From Isoetes taiwanensis (Eukaryota; Streptophyta; Lycopodiopsida; Isoetales; Isoetaceae), in NCBI GenBank assembly GCA_021234155.1, contig JAJEKV010000133.1, forward strand, positions 731,186 to 795,185: a stretch of DNA of 64,000 nucleotides, written 5' to 3'. Positions 1 through 11,355 of this stretch are shown piece after piece (position 1 is the first letter of the stretch; each line of letters starts with the position of its first letter). Below the pieces are notes generated by a model. That model ran no database searches and had not been told where the DNA came from. It worked only from the letters and a program-made list of their open reading frames with translations. Both the position numbers and the translations under genes were made by a program.

Positions 1-868
1 AAGACCTAACCCTAACCTTTACCTTTGTATTTTGACGAGCATAAGCACTATGTTATGGAATTGGTGGGGCAAACTATATGTGCAATCACCAATTCCATAG
101 TGTTCTTAGTTTGCCTAACATCCATCAATGTTGAGATGCCATGTTTTGACCATAGAACCGTTTTCCTTAGACATGGGAATATCAGTAGGTTGCCACAATG
201 CATAAAGAATGAATTCCAGCCCTCAATCTTAGGTTAAAGCCTTGTATTCTGTCATAAATTTACTTAGAAACAACTTAGGCAGATATGCCATGGCTAAGTT
301 ATAGATTCTATACACCACTGTGCAAGTCCAATGAACCACTTAAGTTAAGAATGATGGTCCAAAGAAATAATACGGGTTAAGGTCTCGACCGGTACCTTAT
401 AATGCCCCAAGCTCAATCCCCTCCTTATTCTAGTGGCGCACATGCACACATCAAGCCTATCAATTTAATTATCAACAAGTATAAACCTTTGTTTCCATTA
501 CAAGTATAGGTCAATGGCCTAAGCAATATACAACCTAGGTTATGCTTAAGGAAATAATTGCTTTGGAGATCCCCGTGATATGGCGCTTAGTTGGGCATGG
601 TCCCACTCAGAATTTTCAAATCCCCTAGATATGCATTCTCATAGTCTATTAATTTAATCATAAAGCGTATCTCCTATTTCTCTTAGAAACTATGGGTCTA
701 AGGCCAATGCTTCATAATCATTTATGGCCTGGGGAGAAAGTCCCCTTTGCTAAAACCGGTTAAGGCTACATGTATCATATTTAGAGCCATGGGTTTACAA
801 ATCTCAGGGGAACGCATGGTCTGAGTAAAACACCGGGCAAATATTTTACCCATTGCCATAGGTGTTGA
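1..868. other. Gene-free stretch
   Basis: No reading frame here resembles a known protein. The first bases contain two CCCTAA units, too few to be telomeric. The rest is ordinary AT-rich sequence with short random ORFs on both strands. Confidence 0.5.
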
Positions 869-1375
869 GTGCTTTGCTATGGGGTTATAGGTTTGACGAA
901 GATGTTTTCCACAGGTCTGGTTCCCAATAGGCACCACCATGGGTTCCAAATAACTTCCATGGAAAGGATCAATTACTCAAAAAGGTTTAATAATTGGTCC
1001 CATATTCCTGAGTTTATTTACCGTCGCCATTCTTTACTGTTAGAAAGTAAGTGCTTGCAGTTCATGCCTTTTCCCATCAAGGTCCCTTGGTCTAGTAAGC
1101 TTGGTCTAATCGACTTGATAATCGACTTGATAATCGACTTGAGTGGTGTGATGGCGTTGAATGGCTTGCATGATAGAACTCTTATGCAAAGGAAGGCTTT
1201 CAAGTTCAACAAAGTATTTTACAATGGTATTGTTTACAAAGAAGGAGATTATGTGTCAACAGAGGACTCCAAGTGCACCATAACGTCAATATTTGTCCAT
1301 GAGTGTGAAGGAGAGCTCAAGAGCTATTACACTGCAGTGTGCTTCTCCCTACATGGTAAGGAGCCACCTACGTAA
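869..1375 (+). CDS. Hypothetical 168-codon ORF
   Basis: An open frame of 168 codons, not assigned to any family. The first half looks like chance coding. The second half (about residues 95-165) has a more protein-like composition, with segments such as YKEGDYVSTEDSKC and ELKSYYTAVCFSLHGK, loosely like a small beta-rich domain. A 12-base unit repeated almost three times (about 1108-1143) encodes the in-frame run LIIDLIIDL, a sign of slippage. No promoter, splice context or neighbour points to a role. It could be the 3' part of a transposon-encoded protein. I regard it as possible rather than likely coding. Confidence 0.25.
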   Translation: MLCYGVIGLTKMFSTGLVPNRHHHGFQITSMERINYSKRFNNWSHIPEFIYRRHSLLLESKCLQFMPFPIKVPWSSKLGLIDLIIDLIIDLSGVMALNGLHDRTLMQRKAFKFNKVFYNGIVYKEGDYVSTEDSKCTITSIFVHECEGELKSYYTAVCFSLHGKEPPT

Positions 1376-1539
1376 GCATGGGTTCTTTCTTTGGATGAGA
1401 CCTCTTTGAAGACAGAGTTTATCAACCTGCTTTAGTCCGAAATTCATTCCTATTCCACATCATGAAGGTAAGGTTCCGCTTATGAGCTGATCCCACCACT
1501 TTACATATGACCATTCAATATTTTGAAAGTAGATGGTAT

Positions 1540-1960
1540 TTTGAAATTATTTTTAATTGAAAATACCCTTTTCCTTGAAAATACCCTGGTATTTATTGCA
1601 ATTCTCTGTTTGTTTGGTAATTCCCCTTCCATTCAATCCTCTTTTATTTGGAGATACTCCAATCCATTTGCAAATTAAATTTTTGAACACAATCCCCTTT
1701 CTTAAAAATACCCCGCCCATTTGCAAATTCCCTTTTGAACCATTCCCCTTTTCTTGAAATTACCCCCAAACCATTAGCAAATTCCTTTTGACTCAATCCC
1801 TCTTTCTTCAAAATACCCCAATGTGCATTTGTAATCCCCTATTTCTATTAATTCCCCATTCGGATATGCCCTTTCAGACAATAACCCCCATTTCTACTAA
1901 TCCCCCCATCACGATATACCCTTTTGTTCAAGAATTCCCTATTACAAAGAAAATAACCCA
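1540..1960. repeat. Degenerate C-rich minisatellite
   Basis: Imperfect repetition of a unit of roughly 60 bases built from 'ccatttgcaaattccc', 'ttttgaac' and 'cccctttcttgaaaatacccc' style pieces. At least four diverged copies lie between about 1655 and 1900. The plus strand is strongly depleted in G. Confidence 0.55.
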
Positions 1961-2627
1961 TTTCTTAAGTCATGCCAAAAGCAAAGCCTAGAAGGAAGAA
2001 TGCTCATCATGGCAGGGACGTCTTTTCGTATCTCGTGTCCAAATTTCAGGCCTTATCTAATTTTCATGGCCATAGATTCATAAAATTATAAATCCGACGG
2101 TTTTGAGTATAGTCACATCAGATTTTACTGATGTGGAAGAGCCACATCAGATTTTGCTGATGTGGAAGAGACACATGGATAGGCTAGAATTGCAAGTAAG
2201 GCCGTAGGCCCGGTAGGGCTGGTGTGCTAAAAAGAGAACAGAATGGAGAGAAAAATAGGAAGATAGAGAGAAAAATAGGAAGATATATAAAGAGAAGAAA
2301 AAGAATAGAGAGAGAATTCAAAAAAACACAAAAGTGTCATATATGGCATTGGGGCAATCAATAATGCATTGGCACTTTACTTTGACAACTACTCGTATCC
2401 AAGACTTTTAACGATGCATAATGGGATAGATAACTCCAGAACCCTAGTGCGAACCCTAAATGGTGATCTTTTCCATCTGGTCTCCAATCACGACCTACTC
2501 TTTGGAACAACCCATAAACAGTGTCAGTGCCAAAATCGCACATAAATAAGTTCCCGTCTACTATTTTGCTTCTGATATGCCCCATCACAACAAAGATATT
2601 TCATTTGTATTCATCCAAAGGTTTGTC
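1961..2627. other. Non-coding stretch with two short duplications
   Basis: No gene seen. Around 2115-2175 the phrase 'ctgatgtggaagag' and its surroundings are repeated, each copy preceded by 'ccacatcagatttt' or similar. At about 2247-2286 a 20-base purine-rich unit is repeated twice. Confidence 0.5.
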
Positions 2628-3330
2628 TTATATGTATTGTATGCCGCACGTATAGTAAAAAAATGTAGGTTGTTGTGATGGATGGGGGATTGGGTACTCG
2701 AATCTCAGATCTCCTGCAATTTTAAATGCTAGAGAACTTTGCTTTGGGTTTATTCTCAAAAATACATACTGCCCTTTAGCAAACTCTAGAGGCTTATGTC
2801 GCTTACCTGCATATTGCTTTTGGTGATTCTGAGCGACTACTATGTTCTGGCACAATCTCCTCAATTCAGGATTTATGTCTTCGACCACCTCATTGGCCAT
2901 TTTTTCACATTACATACATGATCTCGCCAATTGAGAGGACATCGATAGTCTGTGCCATACATTGCCTCAAAAGGACTCATCTTTATGGATTCTTGAAAGT
3001 ATTATTATATGCAAATTCTGCTAAATGCAGATATGAATCCCGTGCTTTTGGTTGGCTTGGCACATACATTCGCAGCATGTCCTCAAGAATCTGCTTAACC
3101 TGCTCAACTTGTCCATCTGTTTGGGGATGATAAGGTGTACTCGTATGCAACATTGTTCCCACATTGCGTAACAATCCTTGCTAAAAATGAACCATAAACT
3201 TTGAGTCTTAATCTGAAGCCTACTATGCATCCTAGAAATCTCCTTCACAAACAACTTTGAGATGTCCATTGCAGTAGCTGTAGTTTGGATTGGTGGGCAA
3301 AGCTTATATCATTTGGGACTTCGATGATGA
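2628..3330 (-). pseudogene. Ty3/gypsy retrotransposon integrase remnant
   Basis: Minus-strand fragments read as the end of a gypsy-type polyprotein. From 3174 down come the integrase core phrase STPYHPQTDGQVEQ, then EDMLRMYVPSQPK and LHLAEFAYNN. Next, in another frame, is MSPFEAMYGTDYRCPLNW (about 2970-2915), and from 2900 the integrase C-terminal part with LRRLCQNIVVAQNHQKQYAG and GQYVFLRINP. Together these give the core catalytic domain and the DNA-binding tail. At least two frame changes separate the pieces, so it is dead. Reverse transcriptase and RNase H, expected at higher coordinates, are not recognisable. The order and the HPQTDGQ motif make the Ty3/gypsy assignment secure. No LTR can be assigned to this copy. 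Confidence 0.85.
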
Positions 3331-4870
3331 TGCAATTGTGTTTGACAAGGTGGATTACTCCTAAAGGACAAGTTTTTCTTTCTTTGGTAGTACATTGATT
3401 TGAGGATTATGATGTGAGAGAGAACGGTGAATGTAGTGAATGTAATTGTCATATTGGACTGAAGCAGTGAAAACAATTACGTGCTAAAAAGATTACATGA
3501 TCCTGGAATGCTCTTGCACATGATATATACTATGGCTTCGAGATGTGATAAGCAGACATTGATGCTTATAGATCATGAGGTTCTAGTTTTATAATGGACT
3601 GCAAAAATGATCTATTGAATTGGAATCGACTCATGAGGACACAGATTAAATTTTAGAAGGGGAGAATATGACAGTCTTGGTACCTTAGCCATATTATGCG
3701 TTATATATTTTGGGGTATTGTATCAATAATGCGTACTTGGTATGTGTTAAAATTATAATCTCAGTATAAAAGCAAAGGGCATTTATTTTTGTGACGGTTT
3801 CTGGAAGGAGCCAGCAGGAATAATTTCTGGGCAGTTTTGCTGGCTGAACTTTGGAGCATCATATCTCGGCGATCAAAGACCATTTTCAGATGATTTTCAC
3901 TTTCTTGAAAAGGCTTTTGAATGAGGTTTCCGGATTGGGTCTGATGAGATCGAAATTCGTCCATATCACAGAAGTGTGGCGATGGGTCAAAATTGACTGT
4001 ATTGTGTATCTTTTTGTATAAGTGATTCCTGGAGCTAGGAGCTGAAAGGAGGGATTTATTTTGGAAGAAAAACAGCTATAAGGTGCCAAGGAACCATTAT
4101 TGAAGCTGTTCTCAGGTGGGTGGTTAAGTCTCACACCAGGGGTTTGCTATTGAATTGCCTGAGTGATGCTCTTGGTTTGTATTGGAAGACTTTTGGATTA
4201 AGTTACTTGATATTGATGGTGATTACTTGAAGAATCAATGGTGCACAAGAAAATGAACCATGTTGGATGTTAATAAACAGAATAGATGCATCTTGGCACA
4301 TCGAATTAGCAAAGACAAATTAAAGCAAAGTCATGTGGGATGGTACTTCTCTACGGGGAGAAGGGTTTTGAAAAGCTTATGAGCCAAGAATATGGCTGTA
4401 ACGTGGAGCCATTATAGGTCTAGTAAAATTATAAGACATGAAATGAAATGAAATGGATTAAATAACAAGGCATAGCTAGTGTATTCAACTGCCACATCAA
4501 GATAAGATATTGCATTCCTTATGAGAGGAATGATTCTTCTATAAGGACATTGCAAGTGATGATGGGCATAGCTCTATAGACATATTGGGTGTGAAGATTT
4601 GTCATGTAAAGTGATAACTAGTGCATTAGACATAATAGATCCTAGGATGAGCTTTTCTTATGAGAGAAATGCAGATAATTCTATAAAATCCTTGTGAAGT
4701 ATCAAACTAGACATGTAAATCTATAAATGATACATCCTGATAATTTTAGTGCCTTGTATGTAAGAATCGCATAGATATAGTGACAAATAATGCCAAGGTT
4801 TCCTTTAAGAAAAACTTTTAGGTAGGTAACTTTAGAACACCTGGCGAATCTTAATGTTGAAGGTTAGCAA
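3331..4870. other. Non-coding stretch, possible LTR material
   Basis: No gene seen. Near 3655-3672 the plus strand has a purine run followed by TGACAG, which looks like a polypurine tract and LTR start of a plus-strand LTR element. If so, the LTR would run right from about 3670. I find no second LTR copy in the window. Confidence 0.35.
3654..3672 (+). promoter_or_regulatory. Putative polypurine tract and LTR start
   Basis: The purine run 'agaaggggagaa' precedes 'tatgacag', the usual arrangement just before the 3' LTR of gypsy elements. The bases upstream translate to a short acidic tail (STHEDTD), typical of gypsy polyprotein ends. Its orientation is opposite to the integrase remnant at 2628-3330, so it would belong to a different element. 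Confidence 0.3.
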
Positions 4871-5189
4871 CTAGTGGCAAAATGACTTATGAGCAGGGCC
4901 GATAACGGGCCGGCGATGGCGGCCGCTTCCTTGCAGAAAACCTAGGGGGCGGCTATGGCCGTCCCCATCCCCTTGGTGAATCAGGTCTGCCCCGGATGCT
5001 GGAGGGCTGTTAGGGATCTGTGCTCCCGAAGACTGGGCTGGTGGAACTTTCTTGCAGTTGAAGTCTTCTCTCTTTCGTTCCCTTTCATCACAAGGCCCCC
5101 AAAAATGAACTTGTAACATGAAAACCAGTATGTATATGGTTTTTTGATACAACAATTTATAATGTCAATAAAAACCATGTGTCTTTGAT
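4871..5189. other. Short GC-rich island, no assigned gene
   Basis: About 4890-5090 is clearly richer in G and C than its surroundings and is open on the minus strand for 94 codons (4871-5155). The translation matches no family I know and has a shuffled proline/glycine-rich composition. It may be a fragment of captured or foreign genic DNA. Confidence 0.3.
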
Positions 5190-5515
5190 AGTTTTGCAAA
5201 ATTATTAGTAGTTCATATCATACTTTTTGTACTAATTCTAAAATTTAAACTAGTTTATATAAATTATCACTAGTTTGTAAGATGGTTTCTAAGCATACAT
5301 TGATTTTGTAAAATCATTGCTAGTTCATATCATGTTTAATTACTCAAATTCTACATAGTACAATGGTTTTTTGAAATCACCATTAGTTTGAAAGATGTGT
5401 TTTAAGTATATGTTGACTTTGCAAAACCATCGCTAGTTCATACCACATTTAATTATACGCATTCTAGATCTAGATCTTAAAACGGTTTCTTAAAATCATC
5501 ATTAGTTCTTCATAT
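5190..5515. repeat. Three-copy tandem repeat, period about 113
   Basis: Copies start near 5192, 5304 and 5417. Each opens with 'ttttgcaaaa' (or ttttgtaaaa) followed by a 'tagttcatatca'-like phrase, then runs through a stretch containing 'tagtttgtaagatg'. The copies are diverged, so the array is old. Confidence 0.65.
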
Positions 5516-6100
5516 GCTTTCATTAGTTCTATTCTATTCTATTCTATTTTTACATATGTGTTTTCAATATTATAATTTTGGATGCTTTCAGATACTAGTT
5601 GTCGTTATCATATATGTTTTTCAACATAATTCTTATACTATCAAGTTTTTGTTGTTAGTTTGAAAACCATGTTGGCTTTTGCAAAGAGGTTATTTCCTAT
5701 GCTTGTTAATAGTTTTTTATAATCTAGTTTTTTGCAGCTATATTACACAATTGTCTCAGTCCTTAATATCATTACTAATTTTTATATATTAACTACTAGT
5801 AATAGCAACTATTATGTTTAAATCTTCGAATGTAGCACTATTTTTCTAAACAATGCTTCCCTACTTTTTTTCTCTTTTTTGAAGAACAATTCCTACTTTC
5901 TCAACACAGGAATGTTATCCCCTTTTCTTTCTCAGTCCCTTCTAGTTATTGCAGAGCAATGTGAGAATCTGTTTGCCTACCCATCGATAGGGAACTACAG
6001 CTATTGCAAGTCCAAAAAAAGGAGTATCCACCATAGTTCATCTACATCGAAGTTTGAACATTTATCCAACGCATAGTCTAACCTAATCAGAATGTCGAGA
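5516..6100. other. AT-rich stretch, nothing recognised
   Basis: A short ATTCT pentamer run near 5528-5547 and general T-richness. The 65-codon ORF at 5879-6076 has no recognisable features. Confidence 0.45.
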
Positions 6101-6197
6101 CCAGCGCCCACCGCGACCTACGGCCTCCGCAACCAGCATCCCAATGCTCGAGCTGGAGATAACCAGCATTTTCAGTTCAATTTTGATTTTGCGTTAT

Positions 6198-6357
6198 CAT
6201 TCTGTTAAATTTTGTAACGTAACGTAAAATGGTGTGAAGATAGTTTGGGTTAAGGATTTTAGGTTAAAAAATTTAACAGAATGCTAAATATTAACTTAAC
6301 GAAATACTAACCTAACTTGTGGTATGAACCTGAAAACTGTTAAAACCTTAACCCAAT
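6198..6357. mobile_element. Fold-back (MITE-like) element
   Basis: CATTCTGTTAAATTTT at 6198-6213 is perfectly repeated in inverse at 6268-6283. A second inverted pair, TTGGGTTAAGG (about 6245-6255) and CCTTAACCCAA (about 6344-6354), overlaps the first. Such nested inverted repeats in about 160 bases are typical of degenerate MITEs. I could not define outer ends or a target-site duplication. Confidence 0.5.
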
Positions 6358-6399
6358 CTTAACTTAACCACCGGTGCGAACGTACCAAAGATAAAATAT

Positions 6400-7436
6400 G
6401 CACCCATATGGTCTTGAACAACTCCAAGGAACAAAGGATGATACCCTCCCTTGCCAAACAGGATCACACCGAGAACCCTATGGTTTGTTCAGTTGTAAGT
6501 TTGACAACCCAGATCATTGTGTAAACTGGTCCATGTGCTCAGAAAATACGGACTGTGGCATGTAACCATTGGAGCATAACCTCTGCAGGGTAAATAGGAT
6601 AGCATGGACCAAAGAACTCTAGGGGAGTATAGTGCATGGGTATACCCACATAATGGGCATGGAGCACGCATATAATGTTGGTTTTGACATGGGTGTTTGA
6701 AAAATAGGATCGAGTGACAGTTTGACAGATAATCAGGCATGGTTCATGGGGCCTTTAGAAATGTAGGCACAAGGTCTTTCTTGGGCACTACTTTCTATTT
6801 AGAGGCATGTGGCATGTACCTTAGGGAGCTAAGTGGCCACATTGCAGTTCTTAAAATCATAGAATGTGGCCATTCATAGGAAATGCTTTAGGAACTATGG
6901 GTTAAGTCTAGGAATAGTAGTACATGACGGACATGTCTAGAAGGCTTAAGGTCTTAACCAAACTTTGTGAACTTCCCAAGAATAGCATGGTGAATATAAA
7001 TCAGGGAGCATATAGAGACCCTTGTGCCTTTGGGAAGTGTGCAAAATTCATTTTGAAATTTTATTTGGGGCATTGGGCAAGGGTAGTGCTCAATTGCAAA
7101 AAATACATGGTAAGAACATTGCATGTGGTTATTGTTGCAAATAGGAAATAAATCAAGGCGGTATTGACTAAGGGGGAGAAGCGGACATGCAAATAGAAGT
7201 AGTGATTTATGGTTTTTATTTGTTATGGCATTTTCGAAATTAAGGAGGTATACACATAGCAAAATCATGCTTATGTCCTAGTGGTGGACGAGTAAATAAA
7301 ACAAACTGTTGTCTTAAGTTATTTGCATAATGAACCATGGTATAAATTGTCTTTTGTGTAAATGGACTTGGGAAAGTATCGAGATGCTTAATCTTATGGT
7401 GGACATCTAAATCTACTTACTTAAATTGTGTTTGGG
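6400..7436. other. Gene-free stretch
   Basis: Only short ORFs on both strands without family resemblance. A run of eight G residues ends the stretch near 7440. Confidence 0.45.
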
Positions 7437-9250
7437 GGGGTGTGTCCTCTTTTTTCCGGCCGCCGGTGGACATCAAAATCCGGCCAAAAAGCGAAATTTT
7501 GTCATCAGAAAATTAAATACGGCAGAGAGTAACTTTGGGATGAACGTTGGTTTTGGGTTAGGGCTTCAGCCGTTTCAGCAATCATTTTGGACGGTGCTGT
7601 AACGCTAGGGCCTGGATCAAAGGTATCGAAAATGCAGAGGCGGCTGGGTAGACAAGAGGATCGGGGAGGGAGCTTAGAGCAAGAACAGAAGGTGTAGAAA
7701 GGAATCAGAGGACAGAAAGGTATAGAGAGAGTGAATCAGAGTGAGTGAATCAGAAAGAGCTTGGAAACGTGCCATTGGTTTCGAGTTCTTGCCACATTTT
7801 TTGTTATTCTACGGGTGCATGCTTTTGCTCTGAGCTTCCACAATTTTTCTGCTCTGAGCTTCCACGATTTTTGTCTTATCTATAAGGTAAGTATTTTTTG
7901 CTCTCAGCTTCCACGATTTTTCAGCTGCCATCTCAGCTGAGCTCTAAAACATGGCATTCGAATGTCAATGTCTAAGTTCTAAATTTTTATAAGCATTCAT
8001 TCTGACAGCATGGCATGAATCGTTTAGGTTTATTGCAGTGGAGCAGAGGAATCGCAATGCAGAGGAGTTGCTGAATACAAGCCAAGAACCTTATATCCGG
8101 TACGGTTTATCTCGCTTTGACAATGGTTGAGGACTTCATTTGCATAACTCTTGCATGTTCCAGAACCTCAGGATTTGTCGATGCATGGAAGAGAGCTTAC
8201 AAAATAGCTATCAGGTCTTTCATTTGAGGCAGCACATGGAGTAATTATGTTTCATGTGGTTCTCCTCTATGTTTCATGATTTTTTTAGTTAAAAATGGGA
8301 GATGGATTGGTTTCTCAGTTTAGGATTCGTAGCCAATGCAAGGAAGCATAAATGGAACGCAAAATGAGGAAGACAACAAGCAAGCGGATACGGCAGCTGG
8401 ATTTTTTTAGAGTGGCTGGATTTTAGAGCAAATTCCACCATTTTGTTGTAGGTGACGATTTTGCTTTTTTCTACTTGCTGAAACATCTCATTTTTTTTTA
8501 TCAGGAGCCTCCATTCTTCACAATTTTGCAGCTCTATTAGCATCAAGGATACGATCTTGAATCCATATTTCTGGTCTGTTCTCAGCTATATGCATATCTA
8601 TGTCATTTCCGTGTCATTTTCATGCTAATTTTTTCCAATGTTGTTGACATCTTTGTGCAGGTTAGCGAATGAAGAGCTGATACACATGGTATGTAGGTTC
8701 ATTATCAATTCCGCCTAGGAGCAGCATGCATATAACGTTTATGATTTGTTGCAGTGGAGCTTCGTGAAGCTAGAAGAGCCATTTTCTGATGTTTTCTCCT
8801 CCTCTAGCCTTTATATTCCATGGTTCTTGCTTCGTCTGGACATATATGGAGTTGTGCAGCAGAAATAACAGATTTAAAAGGCTTGGGCTTCTGTTGTGTA
8901 GTTATGAACAGAATTTGTTTCGCTAAGTTGGCAAACAAACATGAAGGTACGGTCAGGCAGGTGAGCAAGCTTAAACTTTTGAAATCGATCCTTCTGTTTT
9001 AGGCTTCTAGAAGAAAGGAGGTTGCAATATAATTCTCTGACTCCGTTGTTTGCCATTAGCTCTAAATTTTATGGCATTCTCTGCAGACGGGTGATTGCAA
9101 CCTTGCCTATCAGAGCTGTGCTTATAATCTTCACAACCCGGGTTTTGCAAACTGCCAAACAGAGAATGGTGATAGAATGCGGGATAAACGCAGAGGATCC
9201 AATCCAAGGATTTCGTTCTGGTCCTGGTCAGTTTGTATTTATATTGCTAT
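7437..9250. other. Unassigned transcript-like region left of the Helitron copies
   Basis: No protein is recognisable. Several phrases look like splice acceptors (pyrimidine run plus CAG at about 8034, 8660 and 9086) or donors (GTAAGT near 7886), so the region may derive from a spliced gene. 'tgctctgagcttccac' occurs at 7825 and 7850, with a third close copy at about 7899. The Helitron 5' end, if present, should lie here or further left; I could not find it. Confidence 0.35.
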
Positions 9251-11355
9251 GCTTATTAGATTGTCAACACTTTTGCCGTATCTTTATATCATGTACATAA
9301 ATAATTAACAATGTGGCGTTACTGGTTATTTGGTGGCATTACATGTGTTAATTTTTTGCTCGCTTTACTCCATGGACAAATGGAGTTAAAAATATAAGGT
9401 ATGCCATGGACAAATGCGACAGACCGCTTTTCATGATCATACTTTTACAGATCTTTAAAATTGCCATGGCTGGAGTTAGAAGAGCCATTGCCATCGGAGA
9501 AGAGCACAGGTTATTACTGTTTTACACAGGTTTTCTCATGGTGAAGGTGAAATGTGAAAGCATTGAAAAATGACATCCAGGCTACGATGCTTATTTAGAA
9601 TAGACATGGGGAAGAACACACTTTGTTTGCAGATATTTCAGATTTAAACTAACCTGTAAAAGCTTCAGCACCTTCTTCAATCTAATCTCAATGGCACCCA
9701 ATCCAAAGCAGCTACAATTTTGGCATGTAGGTCTGCCTTTTCTTATCTGTTTTTTCAGCTTAATGACTTCATCTCTTGCATTTTTCAGAAACTTCAAACG
9801 TGTGCACACGTTTGTTAAATTTGTTTGCATCTTTTAACTTGCCGGAATGCTTAGAGGCTTTATATTGATTGCATGCTTAGAGGCATTAAAATGATTGTTC
9901 ATTTTATCTAACATGAGAATTCAGTTTGAACTGATTTTGTGAATGATGTATTGGCACATAATATATACTTTCATAAACCTTGCATGCAGCAAACTGTGTC
10001 TATGCTTCTTTTAGCCAAATTTTTTTAATGTTAGGATCAAAACGTCCTGTTACAGAACTTGCAAAATAGGACAACATCTGGAGCAGAAGGTAGATTGTTT
10101 TCCTCTTATAATTAATATTTTACATATTTGTGCATTTGTTGCGCTTAAATGTTCATGGTGCATCAGATATGTGCATTCATTTGCTCAAACTTTTTAGGGA
10201 ATATAAATAGCGAGTGTTTTTACCATTTCTGGATAAATCTGATTTGGATTAAGACAAAGTCGAATGCTCTAGATGCTTGGGGACTGGAAGTTAATTGGCG
10301 AAAGTGGCAGAGGTTGGGCAGTTAAAGCAGGGCATTAATTTTCTTTCTTTGTATTTGTTGTAAGATGATTGAAAGCTCTGGATGTTAACTTCCCTTTGCT
10401 TTTGTACATCAATTTTATTTGATGTTTTACAAATATTATGTTGGTTCCACTTTGTTGGTTCTAGATTTCATTTAGATATTCTTGCAAATATTCCAGGTTT
10501 TATGACTTTATAAGTATTGAAAGTTAAACACATTTTTTAAGCATCTTCGTTTGCTTTTGCCCATTCTCGAACCAAGTGTTGTAGGTTTATTCTTTTATCA
10601 TATTCCATTTGATTAAACGTAAATTTAATAGTTGCACCAAAGAACATGCCCCGAAAAGGGAAGAGTATAAAGAAATGGTTAGCTGGCAATATGTTGGGTT
10701 ATTGAGTAAAGTGAAACTATTCTAAGAACTTCTACAAGCACAGATTACTTTGAATGTTCCAAATTTATAGTAAGATTTTCTTTAGTTCCATGTTGCTCTT
10801 TGTATCAATGAATAGCATTCTACTCCTTATAACAAAAAAAAAAAAAAAATGTCAATCTTTATCCAAATGACATACCATCCTAACTTATGCGTGATAATGT
10901 AGTAAACACTAGGAGAATGTGGTGAGCATTGATTAAGTAGCCTTTAATTAATGACATTAGCAAGGAGTTGAAGGTTTGCGGCCGAAAGGTAATTACAATT
11001 TGTTATTGGTTGGAATTGATATGAGCCATTTTATATTTCAACAAATGTTATATTTCAACAAATCTGGGCCATTTCATTGCTCATATTGGCAATTGCTACA
11101 TGTAATGCATGTCATTCTGTATGTCCATATTAGATAACATGTTGCGTTCCCTTTGTTTATAAACACAAAGTTAATATATTGATGATACTGTCATTAGACA
11201 ATTTCAATCCCAAAAATAATTACGTAAGCAAAGTAATCTCCTTCTTGCCGGATCAACATACGATATTGTCGAAGTTGCACATAAGGACGTTAAAGGCCGA
11301 AAAAAAGCAGATGCGAGGACATTAGCCCGGCAACGCCGGGCACACGTTTACTAGT
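9251..11355 (+). mobile_element. Helitron-like 3' segment, tandem copy 1
   Basis: This 2105-base segment is repeated head-to-tail at 11356-13467. It ends in a 7-bp GC hairpin (GCCCGGC-AAC-GCCGGGC, 11325-11341), then 13 bases finishing in CTAG, followed by T. That is the canonical 3' end of a plant Helitron (hairpin, CTRR end, insertion before T). No Rep/helicase coding is present, so it is non-autonomous or a 3' part. The internal sequence is AT-rich with no recognisable protein. Confidence 0.75.
11325..11354 (+). terminator. Helitron 3' terminal hairpin and CTAG, copy 1
   Basis: The 7-bp stem with AAC loop is followed by ACACGTTTACTAG. In Helitrons this hairpin marks the 3' boundary during rolling-circle transposition. 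The identical structure recurs at 13437-13466. Confidence 0.75.

Noticed and set aside
1-30. CCCTAA repeats as a telomere end
   Set aside because: Only two adjacent units occur, then unrelated sequence. Real plant telomeres show long CCCTAAA arrays.
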